Shown piece after piece: positions 1-6,274 of a stretch of 8,368 nt of DNA. The notes under the pieces were generated by a model. It was given only the letters and a program-made list of their open reading frames with translations. It had not been told where the DNA came from and did not search any database. The DNA lies in contig CAMWVJ010000039.1 in assembly GCA_947177645.1 (NCBI GenBank), positions 1-8,368 of the forward strand, in the 5' to 3' direction. The DNA is from an uncultured Desulfovibrio sp. Lineage in GTDB: Bacteria; Desulfobacterota; Desulfovibrionia; Desulfovibrionales; Desulfovibrionaceae. How positions within the stretch are numbered: position 1 is the stretch's first letter; each line of letters begins with the position of its first letter. Both the position numbers and the translations under genes were made by a program.

Positions 1-776
1 CCCTGCGGCTCCCCGGGCATGGACGCCTCCTCGTGGACGGCGGCGGCGCCGTGTCGCCCGGCTTCGATACGGGCAAGGCGCTGCTCGACCCGCTCCTCAC
101 GGCCAATGACGCCCCGCGGCTCGATGCCGTCATCAACACGCACCCGGATCTCGACCATGTGGGCGGGTTCTTCCACCTGCTCCGCAATTTCCGGGTGGAA
201 CAGCTCTTCCACAATGGCCGCGACGCCAAAGGCGAACGGCGCGAGCTCTGGCGCGATGCCCGGCAAGCGGCGCCGGCCGCGGCGCTCGCCGCCGGGGACA
301 CGGTGGTGCTGGGGGAGGGCTATGCGCTGGAAGTGCTGCACCCGCCGCGCATGGCCGCGGAAGACGAGGCTGGCGGAGAAACAACGCCGGGCCTCTGGTC
401 AGGCAACGATGCCTCGCTGGTGCTCCGGCTCACCCGCAACGGCGAGGGCCTCGTGCTGTTCACGGGCGATGCCGGGCCGGCCGTGCTCCGGCGGCTGCTC
501 ACGGCTGGCGCCGACCTTTCCGCGCGCATCCTCGTGGCGCCGCATCACGGCTCCGACCGCAGTTTCCTCCCGGCTTTCCATGAAGCGGTGGGTCCGGAAC
601 TGGTGCTCGCCGGCTGCGGCTTCCGCAACCGCTGGGGCTATCCGGGACGACGGCTGCGCGCGTGGCTCGCCGAGCGCCCTATCCCGCTGCTCGACACCGG
701 GACACATGGCAGGATCAGGGTGGAAATACCCCAAAAAGCGCCCCTGCGCGTGACTACCGCGAGGGACTGCCTTTGA
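1..776 (+). CDS. comEC: ComEC/Rec2 family DNA-uptake protein, C-terminal metallo-beta-lactamase domain (5' partial)
   Basis: The reading frame is already open at base 3 (LRLPGHGRLLVDGGG) and runs to TGA at 774-776, giving 257 visible residues; the true start lies upstream of the window. What remains is the soluble beta-lactamase-like domain at the C-terminus of ComEC. Visible motifs are the LVDGGG strand, FDTG, the metal-site motif THPDLDHVGG (about base 138), NDASLVLRL, LFTGDAG (about 456) and PHHGSDRS (about 540), ending with the family-typical RNRWGYP and LLDTGTHG. ComEC forms the inner-membrane channel that takes up single-stranded DNA in natural transformation; the C-terminal domain is thought to act as a nuclease on the DNA. 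The membrane 'competence' domain is not in view, so I cannot say the whole gene is intact. A GTG at 33 is not the start, because conserved residues precede it. The gene is convergent with mutM and only 12 bases separate the two stop codons. Confidence 0.9.
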   Translation, partial: LRLPGHGRLLVDGGGAVSPGFDTGKALLDPLLTANDAPRLDAVINTHPDLDHVGGFFHLLRNFRVEQLFHNGRDAKGERRELWRDARQAAPAAALAAGDTVVLGEGYALEVLHPPRMAAEDEAGGETTPGLWSGNDASLVLRLTRNGEGLVLFTGDAGPAVLRRLLTAGADLSARILVAPHHGSDRSFLPAFHEAVGPELVLAGCGFRNRWGYPGRRLRAWLAERPIPLLDTGTHGRIRVEIPQKAPLRVTTARDCL

Positions 777-788
777 GAAACGCCGGCT

Positions 789-1646
789 TCAACGCTGGCA
801 GTGCGGGCAATACACGGTGGCGCGCCCGGCCACGCGCACACGGGCGAGCGGCCGGCTGCACGCCCGGCAGGGTTCGCCGCCGCGCCCGTAGACCGCAAAG
901 CTGTTCTGGAAGGCGCCGGCATTGCCATCCGCGTCGCGGTAATCGCGGATGGAGCTGCCGCACTGGGCGATGGCAAGGGTGAGCACGTCCCGAAGCGCGC
1001 CAAGCAGGGCGTGCCGCTCTCGCGCGTCGAGCCCGCCCGCCGGGCGCCGCGGGTCGATGCCGGCGCGGTGCAGGGCCTCGTCCGCATAGATGTTGCCGAT
1101 GCCGGCCACCACGCGCTGGTCGAGCAGGGCCGCCTTGACGGTCCTGCGGCCGCGAAGCTGCCTGGCAAAGGCGGCCTCGTCCAGCCCCAGCGGTTCGGGG
1201 CCGAGGCTGCGCCAGAAGTCCCATTGCTCCAGCAGGGCCGGCGTTGCCGCGAACACGGTGCCGAAGGCGCGGGTATCATCAAAGAACAGGCGCTGCGGCG
1301 TGCCGTCCGGCGCCTCAAGGTCGAGGTACCAGCGGGTATAGGGGCCCGGGGCGCTCCCGGCGGGGCGCGGCAGCAGGCGCCCGGTCATGCGCAGGTGCAC
1401 CGCGATGACGGTTGGGACGGCGCCGGCACTCACGGGCACAGGGCCGGAGCCGGGTGCCACATCCATGAGGATGAGCTTGCCGCGCCGGCGCACGCCCGTG
1501 ACGGCAAGGCCGGCGAGGCTCCCGAGCGGCAGACTCAGGGGATGCACGGTCGATGCCCGCAGCACTTCGGCGCCCGCGATGCGCGCGCCCGTCACATGCG
1601 GCGCAAGGGTGCGCACCACGGTTTCCACTTCGGGAAGTTCAGGCAA
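789..1646 (-). CDS. mutM: Formamidopyrimidine-DNA glycosylase (8-oxoguanine repair), probable TTG start
   Basis: Bifunctional DNA glycosylase/AP lyase that removes 8-oxoguanine and FaPy lesions in base excision repair. From a TTG at 1646 the product is 285 aa and begins (M)PELPEVETV, the invariant Fpg N-terminus in which Pro2 is the Schiff-base nucleophile and Glu3 the acid. Other landmarks are Lys57 (RRRGKLIL), the HLRMTG loop (84-89), DDTRAFG (123-129, intercalating Arg/Phe), the helix-two-turn-helix VVAGIGNIYADEALHRAGID (179-198), and a C-terminal zinc finger with Cys260, 263, 280 and 283 including Arg275. A Gly/Pro/Ala-rich insertion at about 64-79 looks longer than in the E. coli enzyme. 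An ATG three codons upstream (1655) is in frame and has a better-placed GAGGG, but it would bury the catalytic proline inside the chain. The gene overlaps the rimM stop codon, so it is probably translationally coupled and is the last gene of the ffh operon. Identity is very secure; the exact start is less so. Confidence 0.96.
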   Translation of the reverse strand: MPELPEVETVVRTLAPHVTGARIAGAEVLRASTVHPLSLPLGSLAGLAVTGVRRRGKLILMDVAPGSGPVPVSAGAVPTVIAVHLRMTGRLLPRPAGSAPGPYTRWYLDLEAPDGTPQRLFFDDTRAFGTVFAATPALLEQWDFWRSLGPEPLGLDEAAFARQLRGRRTVKAALLDQRVVAGIGNIYADEALHRAGIDPRRPAGGLDARERHALLGALRDVLTLAIAQCGSSIRDYRDADGNAGAFQNSFAVYGRGGEPCRACSRPLARVRVAGRATVYCPHCQR

Positions 1647-2211
1647 GATACACATCCAGAAGGCCCTCAGGCGGGTCGATGCAGACCTGCCGGGCCTTGA
1701 GGTCGAAGGAGCGGATAAAGTCTGGCCGGGCCGGGAAGAGGATCTCGCGGCCGTCGTCCGTGCGGATGGCCCAGACCTCCTGGCCGGCGGGCATCTCCAC
1801 ATGGTCGAGGCGGCCGAGGCGGCTGCCGTCCGGGAGGAGGACATCCGCACCCATGAGGTCGGCGAGGTAGGCTTCGTCCTCGGCAGGTTCGGGAAGCTCG
1901 GGCCGGGGCACGCACAGGAGCGCGCCGCGCAGGGCTTCGGCCTCGTCGCGAGTCGTGACACCTTCGAGGAGCAGCAGGGGGCGCCCCTTGTGCAGCCGGC
2001 TGCCAAGCACGGCGAGGGGGCGCGGCTCACTGCCGCGGCGGCAGAGCCAGAGCCGCTTGAAGGCCCCGGGGGCTGCGTCCGCGAACCAGTCCACGGCAAG
2101 CTCGCCGCGGATGCCGTGGGGCCGGGCCACGCTGCCCAATTCCACAAAGCCTTCGGGCACGGGGGCGGCCGCCCTGTTTGCTGGGGCCGGCTTGGCGGCG
2201 GGTGCGGCCAT
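1639..2211 (-). CDS. rimM: Ribosome maturation factor RimM (16S rRNA processing)
   Basis: RimM binds ribosomal protein uS19 and helps mature the head of the 30S subunit. The 190-aa product has an N-terminal RimM barrel with the signature GSVARPHGIRGELAV (residues 26-40). A PRC-barrel follows (about 114-190) with DGSRLGRL, the REILFPARPDFI strand and the diagnostic ending IDPPEGLLDVYLA. Start ATG 2211 was chosen because a GGAG lies 10 bases upstream and it falls just after the khpA stop, leaving 7 bases between genes. The first ~20 residues are an Ala/Pro-rich extension before the conserved fold. The frame is open upstream to 2334, but that part runs antisense-like through khpA and has no family similarity. 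The stop TGA overlaps the proposed TTG start of mutM. The usual downstream neighbour trmD is absent. Confidence 0.95.
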   Translation of the reverse strand: MAAPAAKPAPANRAAAPVPEGFVELGSVARPHGIRGELAVDWFADAAPGAFKRLWLCRRGSEPRPLAVLGSRLHKGRPLLLLEGVTTRDEAEALRGALLCVPRPELPEPAEDEAYLADLMGADVLLPDGSRLGRLDHVEMPAGQEVWAIRTDDGREILFPARPDFIRSFDLKARQVCIDPPEGLLDVYLA

Positions 2212-2218
2212 CCCCGCC

Positions 2219-2449
2219 CTACTCCAGGATCTCGAGGACGGTGCGCCGGCCCGCGCGGATGGACGCGGCCCCGAGCAGGGTGCGCATGGCGCGCACGGTG
2301 CGACCCTGGCGGCCGATGACCTTGCCGAGGTCATCGCTCGCCACCTTGAGCTCGAGCACCGTGGCCTGGTCGCCGTCCACCTCGCGCACCTCCACGGCGG
2401 CGGGGTCGTCCACCAGAGCCCGGGCGATATTTTCGATCAGAGCTTTCAT
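2219..2449 (-). CDS. khpA: KH-domain RNA-binding protein KhpA (YlqC family)
   Basis: A 76-aa single type-II KH domain protein of the KhpA/YlqC/YloC-neighbour family found between rpsP and rimM in many bacteria. It starts MKALIENIAR, followed by a short segment rich in acidic residues and beta strands, and carries the RNA-gripping GxxG loop as GKVIGRQGRT at about residues 44-53. The ATG at 2449 is supported by a strong GGAGG six bases upstream. The frame extends upstream to 2554 but lacks family similarity there. Family members bind RNA, and in Gram-positives KhpA pairs with KhpB (Jag) to influence cell division; the role in other lineages is less clear. It is separated from rpsP by 151 bases that hold a stem-loop, and from rimM by only 7, so it probably forms a tight translational block with rimM and mutM. 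Confidence 0.93.
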   Translation of the reverse strand: MKALIENIARALVDDPAAVEVREVDGDQATVLELKVASDDLGKVIGRQGRTVRAMRTLLGAASIRAGRRTVLEILE

Positions 2450-2487
2450 CAGGCACCTCCACCGCAACGCCAAAAGGCGCCGCATGG

Positions 2488-2519
2488 GCCTGCCCCGGCG
2501 GCCGCACATGCGGGCAGGC
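2488..2519 (-). repeat. Stem-loop in the rpsP-khpA spacer
   Basis: A perfect 8-bp inverted repeat, GCCTGCCC (2488-2495) and GGGCAGGC (2512-2519), surrounds a 16-base GC-rich loop. It lies in the 151-base untranslated gap between rpsP and khpA and would form a stable hairpin in the operon mRNA. No T-run follows on the minus strand, so it is not a clear terminator. It could be an RNA-processing or stabilising element (inference). Confidence 0.45.
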
Positions 2520-2600
2520 GCGCCGCAGGCGCATATCCGCCCCACAGCGCCCACTTACGGGCACGCGCGGCGCAAGCGTCGTTGCAGGCCCCGCCGGATG

Positions 2601-2840
2601 TCAGGCCAGGTGCTTCTTGAGCAGGGAGCGCACCGTGCTGGTGGGTTCCGCGCCGCGGTCGAGCCAGGCGCGGATCTTGTCCGCATCAAGGCGCACATCC
2701 GCGGGATTGGTCATGGGGTCGTAAAAGCCGAGGAATTCCAGCGGGCGCCCGTCGCGGCGGGTCTCGTCCCGGGCGGCGATCACGCGGTAGAACGGATGCT
2801 TCTTGCTGCCAAGGCGGGTAAGTTTCAGTTTCACTGCCAT
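2601..2840 (-). CDS. rpsP: Small ribosomal subunit protein bS16
   Basis: A 79-aa basic protein with the bS16 signature from its first residues: [20 protein letters not shown], then [10 protein letters not shown] and [10 protein letters not shown], then the [22 protein letters not shown] helix region. Length matches the family (about 80 aa). It is a structural component of the 30S body that stabilises 16S rRNA. The ATG at 2840 is preceded by AGGGAG about ten bases upstream. It lies 81 bases after ffh in the same direction, as in the classical ffh-rpsP-KH-rimM cluster, which links protein targeting to ribosome synthesis. Confidence 0.98.
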   Translation of the reverse strand: MAVKLKLTRLGSKKHPFYRVIAARDETRRDGRPLEFLGFYDPMTNPADVRLDADKIRAWLDRGAEPTSTVRSLLKKHLA

Positions 2841-2921
2841 GTGTTCTGCTCCCTTGCGTTAGTTTTCAAGTGTAGCGTTGCGCCCGCAAAAGGGCAAGCG
2901 GCGGGGCCTTGTGCCCGCGGG

Positions 2922-3117
2922 TTATTTTTTCTTGCGTTTTTGCTGGCGCTCTTTCTTCTTGCGCTTCTTCGCCGCGGCCGACCTGCCGCCATGGCCGCCC
3001 GCGGCGCCGGGCATGCCGGGCATCCCGGGCATCCCTCCCATACCGGGAAGTCCGCCCATGCCCGGAAATCCGCCCGGCATCCCGCCAGGCACGCCTCCGG
3101 GGAGGCCGCGCGGCATG
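2922..3117 (-). repeat. Low-complexity Gly-Met-Pro tail repeat and Lys-rich end of ffh
   Basis: Within ffh, residues about 441-483 consist of imperfect PGM / PGGMPGG / PGMGG units, encoded by degenerate tandem copies of a 9-15 base unit (ccgggcat and relatives). They are followed by a Lys/Arg run (491-506) encoded by a local AT-rich patch. Gly/Met-rich tails beyond the M domain occur in Ffh of several lineages, so the feature itself is not unique. Repeat number is probably variable between strains through slippage (inference). Confidence 0.7.
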
Positions 3118-4442
3118 CGGGGCAGGCCCTTGCCCTGCCCGCGGCCGGTCATGATGCCCTGCATCATCTTGCGCATCTGGGTGAACTGGCGCACGAGCTG
3201 GTTCACCTGCGCCACGCTGGTGCCCGAGCCTTTGGCGATGCGCGCGCGGCGGCTGCCGTTGAGGATGTCGGGGTCGCGCCGCTCCGCCGGGGTCATGGAA
3301 TTGATGATCGCCTCCGTGCGGGCCAGCTCCGCCTCGGGGAGGGCGCCGTTGGCCTGGGCCAGCTTGTCCGTGAGGCCCCCGAGCCCCGGGATCATCTTGA
3401 GGATGCTTTCCAGCGAGCCCAGCTTCTTCACGCGGCGCATCTGGGTGCGGAAGTCCTCCAGATCAAAGCTCGCCTTGCGCATCTTGCGCGCCATGGCCTC
3501 CACTTCCTCGGCGTCAAAGGCGTCCTGCGCCTTTTCCACGAGGGTGAGCACGTCGCCCATGCCGAGGATGCGCCCGGCGATGCGGTCGGGGTGGAAGACC
3601 TCCATTTCGGAGAGCTTTTCGCCCACGCCCACGAATTTCACCGGCGCGCCCGTCACCGAGCGGATGGAGAGGGCCGCGCCGCCACGCGCGTCGCCGTCCA
3701 TCTTGGTGAGCACCACGCCCGTGAGCCCGAGGCGCTCGTTGAACGCCTCGGCCACCGTGACCGCGTCCTGGCCGGTCATGGCGTCGGCCACGAAAAGGAT
3801 CTCCTGCGGCTCCACGGCCTCCTTGATGGCAGAAAGCTCGTCCATGAGCGGCGCGTCCACATGCAGGCGCCCGGCCGTATCCAGCAGCACCACGTCGGCG
3901 CCGGCCTCGCGGGCCGCGGCCACGGCATTGCGGGCGATGTCCACCGGGTCCATGTCCTGCGTGGAGGGATAGACCGGCATGTCGAGCTCACGCGCGAGCA
4001 CCTGGAGCTGGTCGATGGCCGCGGGCCGGTACACGTCGGCCGGCACGAGATAGGGGCGGTGCTTGCCGCGCCTGAGCAGGTTGGCGATCTTGGCGGCCGA
4101 GGTCGTCTTGCCCGAGCCCTGGAGGCCCACCAGCATGACAACCGCCGGCTTGCTGCCCTCGAAGGAGAGCCCCTGCGCCTCGCCGCCCAAAAGGGCCACG
4201 AGCTCGTCGTGGACGATCTTGACCACCTGCTGCGCCGGACTCACGCCCTTGAGCACGGCCTGGCCGAGGGCCTTTTCGCGCACGCTTTCCACAAAATCCT
4301 TGACGACGCGGAAATTGACATCCGCCTCGAGCAGGGCCAGGCGCACCTCCCTCAGGCCCGCCTGGATATTCTCCTCGGTGAGCTGACGGCCCCCGAAGGA
4401 GCGGAAAACGCCGGAAAGTCTGTCGGAAAGGCTCTCGAACAT
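2922..4442 (-). CDS. ffh: Signal recognition particle protein Ffh (SRP54 GTPase)
   Basis: Ffh binds 4.5S RNA and signal sequences of nascent inner-membrane proteins and, with its receptor FtsY, delivers ribosomes to the translocon. The 506-aa product starts MFESLSDRLSGVF and has the N helical bundle (about 1-90). The G domain follows, with P-loop GLQGSGKT (106-113), DTAGR (188-192), TKMDGDARGG (246-255) and the closing FVGVGEKLSEMEVF. The Met-rich M domain (about 296-435) shows IPGLGG, MTPAERRDP, SRRARIAKGSGTSVAQVNQL and MRKMM. A tail rich in Gly, Met and Pro (about 440-483) and then Lys/Arg (491-506) follows. ATG 4442 has GGGGAG upstream; an in-frame extension to 4508 shows no family similarity. 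This is the first gene of the leftward operon and is served by the promoter at 4571-4599. Confidence 0.98.
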   Translation of the reverse strand: MFESLSDRLSGVFRSFGGRQLTEENIQAGLREVRLALLEADVNFRVVKDFVESVREKALGQAVLKGVSPAQQVVKIVHDELVALLGGEAQGLSFEGSKPAVVMLVGLQGSGKTTSAAKIANLLRRGKHRPYLVPADVYRPAAIDQLQVLARELDMPVYPSTQDMDPVDIARNAVAAAREAGADVVLLDTAGRLHVDAPLMDELSAIKEAVEPQEILFVADAMTGQDAVTVAEAFNERLGLTGVVLTKMDGDARGGAALSIRSVTGAPVKFVGVGEKLSEMEVFHPDRIAGRILGMGDVLTLVEKAQDAFDAEEVEAMARKMRKASFDLEDFRTQMRRVKKLGSLESILKMIPGLGGLTDKLAQANGALPEAELARTEAIINSMTPAERRDPDILNGSRRARIAKGSGTSVAQVNQLVRQFTQMRKMMQGIMTGRGQGKGLPRMPRGLPGGVPGGMPGGFPGMGGLPGMGGMPGMPGMPGAAGGHGGRSAAAKKRKKKERQQKRKKK

Positions 4443-4518
4443 GCGGGCTCCCCGCTGGCGCGAAACAGGTTCTTTTCTCCGCCGGCCGGGAGCGGCCCTG
4501 CGCGGCACGGCCCGCGAC

Positions 4519-4536
4519 GCCCGGCCGGGCGCCCGG
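4519..4536. repeat. Overlapping GC palindromes in the ffh leader
   Basis: Two perfect 12-base palindromes overlap: GCCCGGCCGGGC (4519-4530) and CCGGGCGCCCGG (4525-4536). They fall in the predicted 5' untranslated leader of ffh and could form alternative RNA structures or simply reflect high GC content. No protein-binding role can be shown from the sequence. Confidence 0.35.
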
Positions 4537-4570
4537 AAATGCCAGAGATCACGGGCGGCGAAAGCGCACT

Positions 4571-4599
4571 TTTATAGAGGCTTTGCACGGCCGCGTCAA
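4571..4599 (-). promoter_or_regulatory. Sigma-70-type promoter of the ffh-rpsP-khpA-rimM-mutM operon
   Basis: Reading the minus strand, TTGACG (4599-4594) and TATAAA (4576-4571) are separated by exactly 17 bases. This matches the sigma-70 consensus at five of six positions in each box, in otherwise very GC-rich DNA. Transcription would start near 4564, leaving a leader of about 120 bases before ffh. The leader contains the GC palindromes at 4519-4536. Confidence 0.8.
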
Positions 4600-4643
4600 G
4601 CCGCACGCAAGGCCGGTACGCGTGAGGATGCGCGCCTTTCCTC

Positions 4644-4672
4644 TTGCCGGGGCGCGGTGAATGGCGTAAAAA
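4644..4672 (+). promoter_or_regulatory. Candidate promoter of the M99 carboxypeptidase gene
   Basis: On the plus strand, TTGCCG (4644-4649) and TAAAAA (4667-4672) are 17 bases apart, matching four of six consensus positions in each box. Transcription would begin near 4679 and give a leader of about 20 bases. This also argues against translation starting at the in-frame ATG at 4644, which lies inside the -35 box. Confidence 0.45.
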
Positions 4673-4700
4673 TCGCCGAATCAGGAATGGTGCAGCAGTG

Positions 4701-6194
4701 ATGCGGAAAGACACCACTTTCACAGCCCGCGGGCACGCGCTCGGGCATTCCCTCCCCGCCTCCGGCCCCCATGGGGGCAGCCGGGGCTCTCGCGCGCTGG
4801 GCGCCGTGTTTCTTATGCTCGCGCTGCTCGTCTTTTCCGCCGTGCCCTTGGTTCCCTGCCGCCCGGCCCTGGCCGAGACCTTTCCGCTCGACTTCACCAC
4901 CATCCGCCTTGGCGCGGCGCCGCGCGCGGTGCTGGTGGTGGGGGGCATCCAGGGGGACGAGCCCGGCGGCTTCTCCGCGGCCACACTGCTGGCCACGCGC
5001 TACGAGATCGCCGAGGGCGCGGTCTGGGTGGTGCCCAACCTCAACTTCCCGAGTATCATCAAGCGCTCGCGCGGGCTTTATGGCGACATGAACCGCAAGT
5101 TCGCGCGCCTTGCCGAGAGCGACCCGGAATTTGCCACCGTACGCCGCATCCAGGAGCTCATCCGGCACCCGCAGGTGGGCCTCGTGCTCAATCTGCACGA
5201 CGGCAGCGGCTATTACCGGCCGCGCCACGAGGACAGGCTGCGCAATCCGGCGCGCTGGGGGCAGTCGGTCATCATCGACCAGGACGAACTCGACCCCGGC
5301 ACCTTCATGGGGGCACTGGCCACCGAGGCCGACGCCGTGGCCCGGGAGGCCAACAGCCGCCTCATCCGGCCTCTGCACGCCCTGCACGTGCACAACACGC
5401 ACACGGCCGCGGGCGACCGGGAGATGGAAAAAAGCCTCTCGTACTTTGCCGTGCGCCACGGCAAGGCGGCCTTCGGCCTCGAGGCGAGCAAGGAATTTCC
5501 CGTGGAGCTGCGCGCGTATTATCACCTGCTCATGGTGGAGGCCTTTCTCAGGCGCGCGGGCGTGCGCTTCAGCCGCGATTTCGAGCTTACGCCCGCGGGC
5601 GTGGCACGCGCCCTGCGCGACAACCTGGGCGTTTCCTTTGCCGAGAACCGCGTCTTCCTGCCGCTCGACGACGTGCGCCCGGCCATCAGCTATCTGCCGC
5701 TGCCGAAAAACAGCCCGGCCCGCGCCATCACCTCCAAGCCCATCATGGCGGTGCTGCCCTGCGAGGGCAAGAGCGACAGAATCTGCATCCACTACGGCAA
5801 CCGCACCATCACCCTCATCCGGCCCGACTGGCGGGAGGTGGACGCGAGCCGCGACGCCATGACCGTGCAGGTGGACGGCCGCGAGGAGACCGTGCCTTTC
5901 GGGAGCATCCTCGATGTGCGCGACGCGGCCATTGTGCGGCCCGAGCCCGGCTACCGCGTCAATGCCATCGGCATGGATTGCGGCCGGCCCGACGAAAGCG
6001 GCATCGCCCTGCGCCGCAGGGATTTTCAGCCCCGCTTCTCCGTGGACCGGGGCGCCCGGCTCTTCCGCGTGGAAGTCTACAAGGGCAAGAGCTTTTCGGG
6101 CATGTTCCTCCTGCGCTTCGGCGGCGGCAGCGCCACGGCCGGCCGCGCGCCCCTCCCCGACAGACCCGGGCCCGAGAGCACGCTGGGATTTTAG
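4701..6194 (+). CDS. Secreted M99-family metallocarboxypeptidase, Csd4/Pgp1-like (peptidoglycan peptide trimming)
   Basis: Predicted 497-aa exported zinc carboxypeptidase. An unusually long N-region (about 32 residues) precedes a hydrophobic core (33-52) and a signal peptidase I site after ALA at 56-58. The mature protein opens with VLVVGGIQGDEPGGF (77-91), where Gln84 and Glu87 fit the Q-x-x-E zinc pair of Helicobacter Csd4, in which Gln replaces the normal His of M14 enzymes. DMNRKF (129-134) supplies the substrate-binding Asn-Arg, NLHDGSGYY carries the third ligand His166, and FGLEASKEFP holds the likely catalytic Glu261. The remainder (about 310-497) would be beta-rich accessory domains, as in Csd4. 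Csd4/Pgp1 cleave tripeptide stems to dipeptides in the periplasm and determine helical shape; a similar role here is inferred. Start ATG 4701 has AGGAA 13 bases upstream, and the adjacent GTG 4698 is an alternative. The gene converges on the hydrolase across 80 bases with only small hairpins. Confidence 0.88.
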   Translation: MRKDTTFTARGHALGHSLPASGPHGGSRGSRALGAVFLMLALLVFSAVPLVPCRPALAETFPLDFTTIRLGAAPRAVLVVGGIQGDEPGGFSAATLLATRYEIAEGAVWVVPNLNFPSIIKRSRGLYGDMNRKFARLAESDPEFATVRRIQELIRHPQVGLVLNLHDGSGYYRPRHEDRLRNPARWGQSVIIDQDELDPGTFMGALATEADAVAREANSRLIRPLHALHVHNTHTAAGDREMEKSLSYFAVRHGKAAFGLEASKEFPVELRAYYHLLMVEAFLRRAGVRFSRDFELTPAGVARALRDNLGVSFAENRVFLPLDDVRPAISYLPLPKNSPARAITSKPIMAVLPCEGKSDRICIHYGNRTITLIRPDWREVDASRDAMTVQVDGREETVPFGSILDVRDAAIVRPEPGYRVNAIGMDCGRPDESGIALRRRDFQPRFSVDRGARLFRVEVYKGKSFSGMFLLRFGGGSATAGRAPLPDRPGPESTLGF

Positions 6195-6274
6195 GGCCGC
6201 GCCAAGGCAGCCCGCTTGCGGGAGCAATCCGCTAGCAGGGACCGGACAGCTCGACCTGCCCCCCACAGAGTCCC

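Noticed and set aside
33..35. GTG as start of a stand-alone 247-aa metallo-beta-lactamase protein
   Set aside because: Conserved ComEC residues (LRLPGHGRLL) are already encoded upstream in the same frame, so the gene continues off the left edge.
1..1655. Functional link between comEC (DNA uptake) and mutM (DNA repair)
   Set aside because: They are convergent, so not co-transcribed. Adjacency alone does not support a shared system.
1656..2147. Upstream in-frame extension of MutM to 452 aa
   Set aside because: The extension overlaps rimM in another frame and lacks similarity. The Fpg catalytic proline must be at the N-terminus.
2178..4577. A 799-codon open frame on the plus strand across khpA, rpsP and ffh
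   Set aside because: It is antisense to clearly recognised genes and rich in His/Ala/Arg, as expected for the complementary frame of GC-rich codons. It has no domain of its own.
4644..4700. Earlier in-frame ATG for the M99 peptidase
   Set aside because: It lies in the candidate -35 box, has no ribosome-binding site, and adds a basic stretch ahead of an already long signal N-region.
4848..4880. Lipobox at Cys53 of the M99 peptidase
   Set aside because: LVPC does not fit the lipobox, and a good signal peptidase I site (ALA) follows five residues later.
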